A stretch of DNA of 64,000 nucleotides from Tenuifilum thalassicum (GTDB lineage Bacteria > Bacteroidota > Bacteroidia > Bacteroidales > Tenuifilaceae): positions 2,960,581-3,024,580 of the forward strand of contig NZ_CP041345.1 of NCBI RefSeq assembly GCF_013265555.1, in the 5' to 3' direction. The notes under the pieces were generated by a model, which was not told where the DNA came from, ran no database searches, and saw nothing but the letters and a program-made list of their open reading frames with translations. A program made the translations under genes and the position numbers. This document shows positions 52,427 through 62,714 of this stretch, piece after piece; the first letter of the stretch is position 1, and each line of letters opens with the position of its first letter.

Positions 52427-55400
52427 ATGAGACTTTTAGCTACTTTACTTTTAGGATTAATAACGTTTTCGGCAAGTCCTCAACCAAAAAAGATTTTGCT
52501 GAAAGCAATAGATGATTCAAAAAAATCTGAATTTATTGAAAAATTCACTCCAAAAACTCCAGACAGCTACAGCCTGACAATTCGTATTGATAAGCTAAAT
52601 TGGGATAAGGAGCAGGTTAAAACGGGTGATTCATTCTCTAAAATTTGGTTTAAGAACTCTTTGCCCGACGGTAAAATAGGTGAGCCCGAATTACCATCAA
52701 TTAAAAAAATCATTCGCATTCCTTATGGTGCCACAATTCAAGCTAAAGTTAAAAGTTACAAAACCGAAGAAGTTAACCTAAGTGAAAAAGGAATAAATGT
52801 TCCGATTATTCCGGTGCAACCCCCTGTCCGCAAAGACCAAGACCCCCAACTCCAAGATTTTAGAATAAAAGCGCAAGCGTATAGCAAGTCTTCATTCAAG
52901 ACAAAAGAACCTATTGTAAAAACTGAAATACTTGGCAATTTAAGAAACCACACCATTGCAAGAGTTACGATATATCCTATTGAATACAACCCAGCAAAGG
53001 GAAAAATTAAGGTTTACAACGATATTGAGGTTAATGTTGATGTAAAAGGAAGCCCCACTAAAAATCCTTCAGCTGATGCATTCTACTCTCCCTACTTTGA
53101 TGTGGTTTATAACACTATGCTCAATGCAGGGGGTACGGCTTACGATTCACATCCCGACCTAACCAGATATCCTGTAAGCATGCTAATTATTGCAAACCGA
53201 ATATTTGAATCGGCTCTTCAACCATACATTGCATGGAAAACGCAAAAAGGGTTTAAGGTAACAACAAAATATACCGATGAGATAGGAACCACCGCCGATG
53301 CCATTAAATCTTTTATACAAAACTTTTACAACTCGGCTACACCAGAGAATCCTGCACCTACATTTCTAGTACTTGTAGGCGATGTTGAACAGGTACCAGC
53401 ATCAGCCACAGGAAGCCAATCAGGGAAACTAACCGATTTATACTACGCTAGTGTTGATGGCGACAAATTCCCCGAGATGTACTATGGGAGGCTATCGGCA
53501 ACCAGTGCAAGCCAGTTAACGGCTATTATCAACAAAATAATCTACTACGAACAGTTCCAGTTTTCTGATCCCACATATCTTAACAGCGTTAATCTAATTG
53601 CCGGTGCCGATGCAACATGGAACCCTGCTGTTGCACAACCTACAATTAAATATGCCACGGCAAATCATTTTAACCAAACCAATGGTTGGAGCAACATTTA
53701 CGAATATGGCGTAGATTCCGATACTAACAACGCAACAGCATCATCCGGTTACACGGGTTGCTACGATGCCGATAAAGTAGCTGTTGGTTTTATAAACTAC
53801 ACTGCACACTGCTCAGAGGGCGGATGGCAAGATCCAGCCCTTCCCATATCCACAGTAAACACTTTAACAAACAATCAGCAATACCCCTTTGTTATTGCAA
53901 ATTGCTGCCTATCGGCAAATTTTGGCTATTCGGAATGCGTGGGCGAGACATGGTTAAGAAAAGCAAATGGTGGAGCAGTTACATATATTGGCTCATCGCC
54001 AAACAGCTACTGGAAAGAGGACATGTACTGGGCTACAGGAGCATTCCCTATGAGTGGCAATAATAATGGCTACGTGCCCACATTCGAAGAATCAACTACA
54101 GGCGCTTACGATGCTCCGTTTGGAAGCAATTATGTAACTGCTGGTGCAATTGTTTTTTGTGGCAACATTGCAGTAACACAAGCCGAAATTAATGACTACT
54201 CTCGTCAAATTAACTCAACATACTACTGGGAGGCTTATAATGTTCTAGGAGACCCCTCTCTTATGCCATACTTTAAAGTTCCAGAAACCAACCAAATAGA
54301 CTTCCCAAATGTTGTCCCTGTTGGAATAAACAGCATAAGCATTCAGGCAAAAGAGAACTCATACCTTTCGCTCACAATGGATGACCAAATACTGGCAACT
54401 CATTTCTTTGAATCCACGGGCTTAAACGACATTGCTATTCCTGAGCTAACCCAAACAGGCAAGATTATACTCACGGTTACTCGACCTCAAACCCAACCAT
54501 TTATAGATACCATAAAAGTTATTGAATCAGATAATGCTTATATCACTCTTACTGGCTCTACCATTAATGATTCTGAAGAAAATAATAATGGCATTGCCGA
54601 CTATGGAGAACAAATCAAAGTAAATCTTCGATTAAAAAATGTTGGCAAAACCAACGCAACCAACGTAAGCGTTAAAATAGGCTCGTCAACCGGATTAATA
54701 ACTTTAGCATCGGCCGATTCTATTGGCATATCAAATATTAATGCAAGTTCAGAGTTATGGGCAAACGATGCCTTTTCATTCTCCATTCCCATTGATGTGG
54801 AAGATGGCTACCAGCAAATTTTTCCCTTAACATTTTTTGCCGACCAGGGGGTATGGACATCTAACCTGAAAATTACTGTCTCAGCTCCCCAAATGGCGTT
54901 TAACAACTTCACCATTGTTGATACTTTGATGGGAAATAAAAACGGCATTTTAGAAAAGAATGAAATAGCCGATATTGAATTTGAGTTCCAAAACAAGGGT
55001 AACTCAGCCATTGCCGACTATAATGTCAACCTCGTACTTCCTGATACATTACTTGATAAAGTTAGTTTAACCTACGAACCCATGGTAGACAGAGGTTTTA
55101 ATCCATCTGAGAAAACTAAACTTTTTGCTCGTATTAGCAGTTCAGATAAGATTGATATTGAACAAATCCCGATAATCATCACCTCAACATCAACAAGCTA
55201 TCCTCTTGCAAGCAATCAGCAAACAACGTTTATTCCTATAAAAATCTTTTCAGAGGTTAGAATGAGTAACGACACCGTTGAAACCTGCAATGCAATATTT
55301 ACTGATTCTGGAGGAGAAGAGTCCAATTATGGTAACAATGAAGATTACACCATTACTTTCAAAACCAATAGCGAGATTGAGAAATACCGTGTTGAGGTAC

Positions 55401-57706
55401 TAAACTTCTCAACAGAAAGCAACTACGATTATCTTTATGCCTATGATGGCAATAGCACATCAAGCCAGATGTTTAGTGGTAGCCCATTTAGTGGGTCAAC
55501 CATACCATCTGAATTTAGTAGTAGCACCAACTATGTCACATTCCGTTTCACCTCCGATGATAACACAAATAGTTCGGGATGGAGAATTAAGTTGCAATGC
55601 ATTACACCAACAGCCATACCTAAATGTGTAGAAAATCCATCACCTGCTGACAATTCCATTGATGTTGAAAGCACTGTTTTATCGTGGACGCCTTCAACCG
55701 ATGCCCTTTTCTACGATGTTTACATAGGCACACAGCCCGAATCGCTTGCATATGTTGGAAGAGTTAGCCAATCGTTTATCGATATTAAGTTACAACCTGT
55801 CACAACTTACTATTGGCGTGTTATACCAGGAAACAACATTGGATTATGCGATAAGGATTGTATCACATGGTCATTTACAACAGCATCGGTACTTGGACAG
55901 GTTCTTATGACTAATGGCACCCTTGAGGTTGATGAAACCTGGTTTTATGATACGGGAGGAGCTAATTCAAACTACACCAATAAAGAAAACTACACGCTAA
56001 CATTTAAACCTAAAAATAATGGTAAGATAAATGTTGAATTTGTTTCGTTTGATGTTGAAAGCGAAACTGATTGCAACTACGATAAGTTAACCATTTATAA
56101 TGGTCCTGATGCTAACAGCCCTGTTGTAGGAACCTACTGTGGTAGCAAGAATCCCCAATCGTTTACCTCAACAAGTGCAAATGGTGAGCTAACATTTAAC
56201 TTCACATCCGATGCTAGCGAAACACGAAGTGGTTGGAAGGCTAAAATATCTACAATAGGCAGCACAACAACATACCCGATTACTTTTAATATCAAATCAA
56301 ATAGCACACCCGTTCCAAATGCAACAGTTAAATTTGACAATTCGGTTAAATTCACAAATACTAGCGGTGTTGGTGAATTTAGCAAGCCAAACGGCACATA
56401 TAGCTATACCATAACGGCAGCAGGTTACAAAAGCGAGACTGGAACGGTTACTGTTTCAAACCAAGGGGAAAGCATCAATATTAATCTTATAAAACAGGAG
56501 ACCATTCAGCTACTAATTAAAAATTCTTCCGATGAATCTTATATCGATTTAGCAAAAGTACTAACTGAAACTGGCCAAAGCTATTATTCTGCAAATGGCT
56601 TAGCTAATGTCGATTTACCAGTTGGCAGTAACCTACTAAAAGTAAGTGCACAAGGATTTATTGAAAAAGATACTGTCATAAATGTAACCGATGCAAACCA
56701 ATTATTCACAGTACATCTTACACCTCAATCGTTCCAAACCCAGATAAACGTTTATAACGTTGATGAAACACCAATTGAGAATGCAACCATACAGCATAAT
56801 ACTCTAACCTACAACACCAGCAGCACAGGTTCTGCCACTTTGGAAACAGCATATGGGTTAGACTTAATTACCATTCAAAAAAGTGGTTACATCGACACAA
56901 AATTCTGGCTAAACGCTACAAATGACACAATTATAAACATTTACTTAACTCCAATTATTGGGAACGTATTTGAAACTGAATTTACAATTATAGGTTCTGG
57001 CCCTCTTGGAAACCTTCCTCTCGATAATGCCTTGGTAAGAATATTTAAGCAGGGAGAACTTTACCAACAAGCAAACGCACTAAATGGCCATATAAGCTTT
57101 TATCTTCCCAGCAACACATTCATTTATGAAGTATCACATGAAGGCTATACTACATCTTCAAACAACACATTAACAGTTAGCAACCAACCACAAAAGGTTG
57201 AAGTTAATTTAGACCAGCTAACCTATACCATAACTTTCCTTGTTCAAAGTAATTCAAAAGGTGTGGAAGGTGCCGAAGTAGACTTAAAAGATTATGGTTT
57301 AAAATACACTGATTCAAATGGGGAAGTAATTTTTTACAATGTTGGTTATGCTAATGAAATTCCATATACAGTTTCTCATAGCAACTACACGACAATAACA
57401 GGTAAAATAAGCGCCACCAAGTCCGAAACTATTAGCATAACTCTTAATGTATTAGACACAACATATGAGAAGATTGACAGTTTTTCTATTTATCCAAACC
57501 CGACAAGAGACTACTTTAAGATTTTATCTGATATAATAGTTTCAAGGTTATCTGTCATCTCAATTAATGGAGTTGAATTGAATGCTTATAACATTAACAG
57601 CCGTAACAAAACCATTTATGTTAACAATTTAGCACCTGGAATTTATCTTATTAAGATTGAATTTGAAAACGGCACAACTTCATTTAAGAAATTGCTGATT
57701 CAGTAA
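52427..57706 (+). CDS. gingipain-like C25 peptidase with T9SS C-terminal sorting domain
   Basis: A 1759-residue secreted cysteine protease. Order: signal peptide (1-19); C25 propeptide region; catalytic domain from about 250, with His461 (NYTAHCSEGGW) and Cys494 (IANCCLSANF), 33 residues apart as in gingipain RgpB; Ig-like and CARDB-like repeats; two CUB-like domains (about 950-1065 and 1160-1285) around a fibronectin III domain; four carboxypeptidase-regulatory-like repeats; and a type A sorting domain starting FSIYPNPTRDYF. The last marks export by the type IX system with later cleavage. Substrate specificity is unknown. Confidence 0.93.
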   Translation: MRLLATLLLGLITFSASPQPKKILLKAIDDSKKSEFIEKFTPKTPDSYSLTIRIDKLNWDKEQVKTGDSFSKIWFKNSLPDGKIGEPELPSIKKIIRIPYGATIQAKVKSYKTEEVNLSEKGINVPIIPVQPPVRKDQDPQLQDFRIKAQAYSKSSFKTKEPIVKTEILGNLRNHTIARVTIYPIEYNPAKGKIKVYNDIEVNVDVKGSPTKNPSADAFYSPYFDVVYNTMLNAGGTAYDSHPDLTRYPVSMLIIANRIFESALQPYIAWKTQKGFKVTTKYTDEIGTTADAIKSFIQNFYNSATPENPAPTFLVLVGDVEQVPASATGSQSGKLTDLYYASVDGDKFPEMYYGRLSATSASQLTAIINKIIYYEQFQFSDPTYLNSVNLIAGADATWNPAVAQPTIKYATANHFNQTNGWSNIYEYGVDSDTNNATASSGYTGCYDADKVAVGFINYTAHCSEGGWQDPALPISTVNTLTNNQQYPFVIANCCLSANFGYSECVGETWLRKANGGAVTYIGSSPNSYWKEDMYWATGAFPMSGNNNGYVPTFEESTTGAYDAPFGSNYVTAGAIVFCGNIAVTQAEINDYSRQINSTYYWEAYNVLGDPSLMPYFKVPETNQIDFPNVVPVGINSISIQAKENSYLSLTMDDQILATHFFESTGLNDIAIPELTQTGKIILTVTRPQTQPFIDTIKVIESDNAYITLTGSTINDSEENNNGIADYGEQIKVNLRLKNVGKTNATNVSVKIGSSTGLITLASADSIGISNINASSELWANDAFSFSIPIDVEDGYQQIFPLTFFADQGVWTSNLKITVSAPQMAFNNFTIVDTLMGNKNGILEKNEIADIEFEFQNKGNSAIADYNVNLVLPDTLLDKVSLTYEPMVDRGFNPSEKTKLFARISSSDKIDIEQIPIIITSTSTSYPLASNQQTTFIPIKIFSEVRMSNDTVETCNAIFTDSGGEESNYGNNEDYTITFKTNSEIEKYRVEVLNFSTESNYDYLYAYDGNSTSSQMFSGSPFSGSTIPSEFSSSTNYVTFRFTSDDNTNSSGWRIKLQCITPTAIPKCVENPSPADNSIDVESTVLSWTPSTDALFYDVYIGTQPESLAYVGRVSQSFIDIKLQPVTTYYWRVIPGNNIGLCDKDCITWSFTTASVLGQVLMTNGTLEVDETWFYDTGGANSNYTNKENYTLTFKPKNNGKINVEFVSFDVESETDCNYDKLTIYNGPDANSPVVGTYCGSKNPQSFTSTSANGELTFNFTSDASETRSGWKAKISTIGSTTTYPITFNIKSNSTPVPNATVKFDNSVKFTNTSGVGEFSKPNGTYSYTITAAGYKSETGTVTVSNQGESININLIKQETIQLLIKNSSDESYIDLAKVLTETGQSYYSANGLANVDLPVGSNLLKVSAQGFIEKDTVINVTDANQLFTVHLTPQSFQTQINVYNVDETPIENATIQHNTLTYNTSSTGSATLETAYGLDLITIQKSGYIDTKFWLNATNDTIINIYLTPIIGNVFETEFTIIGSGPLGNLPLDNALVRIFKQGELYQQANALNGHISFYLPSNTFIYEVSHEGYTTSSNNTLTVSNQPQKVEVNLDQLTYTITFLVQSNSKGVEGAEVDLKDYGLKYTDSNGEVIFYNVGYANEIPYTVSHSNYTTITGKISATKSETISITLNVLDTTYEKIDSFSIYPNPTRDYFKILSDIIVSRLSVISINGVELNAYNINSRNKTIYVNNLAPGIYLIKIEFENGTTSFKKLLIQ

Positions 57707-57731
57707 TATCTCAAGTTAAATCATAAAATTA

Positions 57732-57763
57732 GTATGGGCATATTTTATGCCCATTTCTTTTTA
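57732..57763 (+). terminator. terminator of the C25 peptidase gene
   Basis: ATGGGCAT and ATGCCCAT pair around ATTTT, followed by TTTCTTTTT. Confidence 0.75.
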
Positions 57764-57785
57764 TGTGTAAGAATAATTTTTACAT

Positions 57786-60704
57786 TTGAGCATATTTAAA
57801 AACATTATAAAATTGGAATTTCGTAATTTTAAGGATAAATCGCTACATATTTTTTTATTGGTTTTTACGGCTATTGCTTCTTTGTTTGTATACATAGTGC
57901 TAATTAGGGATGCACAAACAATTGATAGAATTAACAAACAAAAACTGAAAGCCGAATTCAAAGCAATTAGCTCATCTTTAATAAACAAAGCAGTATACAT
58001 CCCAACTTCACAAAAACTTTATGACCAAGAATACATCACTATCCGGGATGACCAAATTGATAATAACAATTTACTACTAGTAGCCGATAGTTTTATATTC
58101 GGAACTAATAAAATATACCTATTGGATAATCAATTATATGGTAAAATTGAGTTTAGAAATGATACAAACATTCTTTATCCCCTTAGAAAAGTAACAAACC
58201 TAATCACTTCGCTAACAGGGAAGGCTGTTTTAATTAATCATCAATATAACAAACACTTAACAAAGAAAAACTTTATTACCCTTTCAACCCTAACCGATTT
58301 AACTGGTAAGGAGGTTGGTAATGTTATAATACTTGACGAGAAGCAACATCTTAATCAAACAATTTATGTTGCAACTCCAATTCTCATCTTTTTCTTGCTC
58401 CTATTACTACTTGTCGCAAAAAAAGTTTTGCAAATAAAAGATAAGGCTAATACAAAACTTAACTCAAGCCAAACTATCAACCTAAATACAATTAAAGATA
58501 TCTCTTTTGATGAAGCGGTTAAAGGATTTAGCAATGGTATTAGAATAATTGACAAAAACTTTAACGTATTATACACAAACAAAGCTTTTGAAGATTTAAC
58601 CTCAATTAAACGGGGAAAAGCAAATAGTTGTACCTGTTATGAAACCTTTGGTAGCATTTATTGTCATACAGGAGAGTGCCCTGTTGTATCTATAACATCT
58701 TCGGAAAAGGAAATAGTTAGAAACGAAATACGTTTTCAGCCAAATGGCAAAAAGTTGCATATCGAACTGCATGCCTATCCCATTCTAAATCCAAATGGTG
58801 AAATAGTAGCAATTGCTGAAGAGATAAAAGATATAACCAATAATTACATAATTGAAGAAGAACTCCGTCAATCGGAAAATCAGTTTAAGGTTTTTATAGA
58901 CTCTCTACCTTTTGGTGTATACATTGAGGATGGTATAACAAACCAAATTATTTTTCAAAACAACTATCTAAAACAGCTCACAAAGGGTAAGAACTTTAAC
59001 GACTATTTAAAGGAGCATCAAAACAACATCACCGATATCCATTCAGATGAATCAGAAATACAAATTACGGATGAAAATGGTAGGCTAAACACTTACGCTT
59101 TCCACAAGTTTAAGTTTATTGGCACTCAGAATAAGCTAAAAATCGGAGCTATATTAATTGATATAACTCGAAAAAAGGAGGTGGAGCACTATCGTGATGT
59201 TCTTTCTAAAGCTATTGAATTCACTCCCATTAGTATTATAATTCTGTCGCCTCATTTTGAATTCGAATTTATCAATCCAAACTTCACTGAGCTTACTGGC
59301 TACAATATCGACACCCTCTATAGTAAAAGCATTCTGGATGTAAATCTTGAAATTGGATCAAAAAATTTAATAGAGCAAGCATTAAACAAGGTTAGAGCTG
59401 AAGAGAACTGGCAAGGAGAAATTCAGATAAGAGGAAAGAATGGTCAAAAAATCTGGGTAAGCGCATCGTTCTCTCCTGTTATAAACAGTAAGGGCGAACT
59501 TCAACAGATACTAGCAGTTTTTGAAAACATAACACGTAGAAAAGAATACGAAAAGGAGCTTCTTTTTGCAAAAACCAAAGCTGAAGAATCCGACAAGTTA
59601 AAGTCAACTTTTCTCAATAATATCTCCCACGAAATCAGGACACCCCTTAATGCTATTATTGGTTTTACATCATTCCTAAGCGACGAATCCATAAGCGCCG
59701 AAGAACGAAGAGGATTTTCAGAATATATCTACAAAAACTCACAAGATCTACTCAGAATTATAGAAAACATCCTTGAAATATCACAAATTGAAACGGGTAG
59801 CATCTCAATATCAAAAAGAGAATTCTCAGTTAACTCTTTAATGAATGAGATCTTTAGAGAATTTGATGAAATTGAACGAGGTGATTCACCAATTCGACTT
59901 AGCTTAAGAAAAGAGATTCAGCATGACGATTTAATCATTTTGAGCGACCCCAGCAGGTTAAAACAGGTACTTAAACAGCTCCTTTCAAACTCTTTCAAGT
60001 TTACCCCAAATGGCTTTGTAGAGTTTGGATATAGGTTAAAGGATGAGCACAATTTAATGTTTTACGTAATTGACAGTGGAATTGGAATTGACCAAGACAA
60101 AATAAACTACATTTTTAACCCGTTCCGGCAAGCCGATGATTCAAACACAAGGCAGCATGGTGGATTAGGGCTTGGACTCGCAATTTCAAAACACATTGTT
60201 GAAAAACTCGGAGGTAAAATATGGGTTAATAGCCTGCTTGGGTCAGGCACTAGCGTTTTTTTCACTATTCCCTTTATTCCTGTTAAGATGAAGTTCGACA
60301 ATAACACCAAAACAAGTTTTCGGGCAGAATTTAGCTGGCCAGGTAAAACAATTCTTATAGCAGACGACATTGACGCTAACTTTATATATTTCAAAGCCTT
60401 ACTTCAAAAAACAAATGCAAAACTCATTTGGGCTAAAAATGGGTTGGAAGCCGTAAACCTAGTAAAGAGCAACCAAAATATTGACCTAGTTTTAATGGAT
60501 TTAGTAATGCCCGAAGTTGATGGGTTTGAAGCAACAAGACAAATAAAATTATTCAGAAACGATCTTCCTGTTTTAGGGCAAACAGCATTCCCAGAAAAGG
60601 TAAATAGGAACAAGCTAGCTGATTATGGGTTTGATACTGTACTCGAAAAACCCATAAAGCCCCACCAAATGCTTTTCATTATCGATAAATTTTTAGAAAA
60701 CTAG
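57786..60704 (+). CDS. hybrid sensor histidine kinase with PAS domains and receiver
   Basis: A 972-residue membrane kinase starting with TTG (no nearby ATG in frame). Two membrane helices (about 19-40 and 197-218) enclose a periplasmic sensor. Three PAS-type domains follow (about 240-360, 365-460, 470-590); the first has an unusual cysteine set (SCTCYETFGSIYCHTGECPV). The kinase core has the H-box NISHEIRTPLNA with His615, and N, G1 and G2 boxes (DSGIGI, GGLGLGLAIS). A receiver domain is fused at the end, with the acid pair Asp860-Asp861 and the phospho-acceptor Asp905 in LMDLVMPEVDG. No separate output regulator is adjacent. Confidence 0.92.
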   Translation: MSIFKNIIKLEFRNFKDKSLHIFLLVFTAIASLFVYIVLIRDAQTIDRINKQKLKAEFKAISSSLINKAVYIPTSQKLYDQEYITIRDDQIDNNNLLLVADSFIFGTNKIYLLDNQLYGKIEFRNDTNILYPLRKVTNLITSLTGKAVLINHQYNKHLTKKNFITLSTLTDLTGKEVGNVIILDEKQHLNQTIYVATPILIFFLLLLLLVAKKVLQIKDKANTKLNSSQTINLNTIKDISFDEAVKGFSNGIRIIDKNFNVLYTNKAFEDLTSIKRGKANSCTCYETFGSIYCHTGECPVVSITSSEKEIVRNEIRFQPNGKKLHIELHAYPILNPNGEIVAIAEEIKDITNNYIIEEELRQSENQFKVFIDSLPFGVYIEDGITNQIIFQNNYLKQLTKGKNFNDYLKEHQNNITDIHSDESEIQITDENGRLNTYAFHKFKFIGTQNKLKIGAILIDITRKKEVEHYRDVLSKAIEFTPISIIILSPHFEFEFINPNFTELTGYNIDTLYSKSILDVNLEIGSKNLIEQALNKVRAEENWQGEIQIRGKNGQKIWVSASFSPVINSKGELQQILAVFENITRRKEYEKELLFAKTKAEESDKLKSTFLNNISHEIRTPLNAIIGFTSFLSDESISAEERRGFSEYIYKNSQDLLRIIENILEISQIETGSISISKREFSVNSLMNEIFREFDEIERGDSPIRLSLRKEIQHDDLIILSDPSRLKQVLKQLLSNSFKFTPNGFVEFGYRLKDEHNLMFYVIDSGIGIDQDKINYIFNPFRQADDSNTRQHGGLGLGLAISKHIVEKLGGKIWVNSLLGSGTSVFFTIPFIPVKMKFDNNTKTSFRAEFSWPGKTILIADDIDANFIYFKALLQKTNAKLIWAKNGLEAVNLVKSNQNIDLVLMDLVMPEVDGFEATRQIKLFRNDLPVLGQTAFPEKVNRNKLADYGFDTVLEKPIKPHQMLFIIDKFLEN

Positions 60705-60776
60705 CTAGCTGCTGTTTATATAAAAATAACCAGGGTGTTATCCTGGCTGAAATGTTTCAATTATTTATTGTAGCTG

Positions 60777-61895
60777 CTAAAGGTTTGCTAAACGGTTAAG
60801 AGCTTCTTCCAGAAGGGAGGACTTAATTGATATATTCATTCCTAACATCCTACGGCATTGCCTATCGTGAGAAAAGAATGATAGAGGCATTAAGCCAACA
60901 CCCTTTTCAATTAATCGTTTTGCCATTTCCACATCCTTAATATCGTCATAATCTTTATAATCAAGCAGAACCATATAACCAGCAGTCTGATTACTAACCT
61001 TAAACTTTGAATCTTTTAGTCGGGCTACTACAAGATTGTAGTTCCTTTCCAGCAAACTCGGAAGCATCTTGGTTTGCTCATCATTATTTATAAGGAGGCT
61101 AAGATAAACGGAGCTGTTAAAATCGGGATCATCGGCAATAGCATGCTTAATTGCAATGTAGTGAGCCATTAGTTTTTCTGGAGCAATACAATAAGCAATG
61201 TTACTATCGTTATGCGCAAAAGGTAAATTCAGCGAGCCAATCCGGTAGGTTATTTGGCAAAGCTTAGGATAAAAGTTAACACTTGCACCAGTACTGGTTG
61301 AATAGGCCATTTCGGATAAAGACTCATTTATAACCAGCTTTATTTTTGTGCCATTGATTAGTCGCTGCAACTCCTCTAAATCTTCAGGTAATAGTGTTTG
61401 TCCTGTTAAAAGGTGAGGAGATGAGATTATCATCAATTTAGTTGTGGCATTAATGGCTCGTTGAACCTCACTCCAGTCTATTCTAAAATCGGGCTCTTTA
61501 AGAGGAATGTATACAGGACGGGCTCCGCAAAGTTCAACAACAGTTTTAAGGTCAGTAGTATAGGGTTCAAACACGATAACGCTATCTCCATCGCCAATGG
61601 ACGAAACAACTGCTAAGAAAATGGCTTGTTTAATTCCATTTATGAATGTTAGCTCTGTGGCAGGGTTAACTCCTCTAAAGTATTTTCTATTAATATAGCT
61701 TGCTAATGCTTCGCGAGGCGACTGAAATTCATTTTTAACTCCCATTTCATTTAGTTTATCCTTGGTCCCAATATATTCTTGAAGCCCTTCTTGGCTAGGA
61801 ACCAGCTTGGATAAATCAATCGCACCACTAGTAGCAATTAGCTGACTCAAACTATTAAAATCCGATAATGACAATTCGGTTGTTTTGTTTACCAT
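60777..61895 (-). CDS. class I/II PLP-dependent aminotransferase
   Basis: A 372-residue fold-type I enzyme from the ATG at 61895 (MVNKTTELSLSDFNSL); the longer frame to 62039 is poorly coding and overlaps recO. Seen: a large-domain start (FRGVNPATELTFINGIKQAIFLA), VIVFEPYTTDL, MIISSPHLLTGQTL, and LVINESLSEMAYSTS where a typical member has D-E-x-Y. The usual Schiff-base lysine motif is not obvious: near the expected place there is RIGSLNLPFAHN instead of SKxxxxPG. Thus it could be a divergent or non-catalytic member. Substrate unknown. Confidence 0.7.
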   Translation of the reverse strand: MVNKTTELSLSDFNSLSQLIATSGAIDLSKLVPSQEGLQEYIGTKDKLNEMGVKNEFQSPREALASYINRKYFRGVNPATELTFINGIKQAIFLAVVSSIGDGDSVIVFEPYTTDLKTVVELCGARPVYIPLKEPDFRIDWSEVQRAINATTKLMIISSPHLLTGQTLLPEDLEELQRLINGTKIKLVINESLSEMAYSTSTGASVNFYPKLCQITYRIGSLNLPFAHNDSNIAYCIAPEKLMAHYIAIKHAIADDPDFNSSVYLSLLINNDEQTKMLPSLLERNYNLVVARLKDSKFKVSNQTAGYMVLLDYKDYDDIKDVEMAKRLIEKGVGLMPLSFFSHDRQCRRMLGMNISIKSSLLEEALNRLANL

Positions 61896-61983
61896 AAAAA
61901 ACAATTCTAAATTTAAAGATAGGCAGAAAAAAATAAAAACATGTTTGTTTTTGACATACAGGCTAAGGAGATTGATAAAAGGC

Positions 61984-62712
61984 TCAATTAAAAAGTTGAT
62001 TAAGTATTGGGAGTGTTTTAAATCTGATTCCAGAACCAAGATGAAAGCGATAAAAAGCAGTAATACCTTCTATTATCTCGTTCCGCTGTTTCCGATTAAG
62101 ATTTATCTTATCGGCATTTAGCATAGGAGTTTTCATTATCTCACCTAGAAGTTGACTTGTACTTTTACACAGGTAAAAACCATTAGCTGGTTCAACATTT
62201 GTGAATTTCCCATTCTTGTAGTCAAAAATACAGTTATCTTCAGTCCAACTATTAATAGGATAAAAGCCTAAATACCTAGCAAGTTGAACCATAAAGATTA
62301 AGTGAAAATTTGAAATTCCTGAATGAAGATGATCGAGAATAACTATTGAATTCTCAATAAATGTAAACAAATGAGGATTAGGCTCCTCCTCCTTAACCGT
62401 TCTATATATTAGTTCGCTTATAAAAACGGAAATGGTAAGTTTAATCGGATCTTGATGCAATGAGCCGAAGGCATGTACTAATCCTAACTCCTTCAGCCTA
62501 TGAACTTCGGTGTTGGGACGATTATAAAATACAGTATCAAGAACCGTTAGAGGTTGAAAATAAACATTCAAACCAGCTTTCCGCCCCTTCTGAAACGCTC
62601 TATTCACCAACAAGGTGGTTCTACCAAAGTCTCTACTATAGCAGCTAACAATTAAGCTATTCTCTTTATATCTTACCGTTCTTAAAACAACTACCCTACT
62701 CTCAGCTAACAT
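61984..62712 (-). CDS. recO: DNA repair protein RecO
   Basis: A 242-residue recombination mediator that loads RecA with RecR. The ATG at 62712 (MLAESRVVVLRTVRYKENSLIVSCYSRDFGRTTLLVNRAF) starts the OB domain. Then come the helical part with the family pattern QPLTVLDTVFYNRP and, near the end, GITAFYRFHLGSGIRFKTLPILNQLF. The zinc-finger cysteines of some RecO proteins are absent here. It starts 3 bases after the stop of the porZ-like gene, so the two are probably co-transcribed. Confidence 0.9.
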   Translation of the reverse strand: MLAESRVVVLRTVRYKENSLIVSCYSRDFGRTTLLVNRAFQKGRKAGLNVYFQPLTVLDTVFYNRPNTEVHRLKELGLVHAFGSLHQDPIKLTISVFISELIYRTVKEEEPNPHLFTFIENSIVILDHLHSGISNFHLIFMVQLARYLGFYPINSWTEDNCIFDYKNGKFTNVEPANGFYLCKSTSQLLGEIMKTPMLNADKINLNRKQRNEIIEGITAFYRFHLGSGIRFKTLPILNQLFN

Positions 62713-62714
62713 CT

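Noticed and set aside
60729-60750. Hairpin AACCAGG / CCTGGCT after the hybrid kinase gene
   Set aside because: The stem is short and no T-run follows; not convincing as a terminator.
61896-62039. N-terminal extension of the aminotransferase
   Set aside because: Overlaps recO and is not protein-like; MVNKTTEL at 61895 is the natural start.
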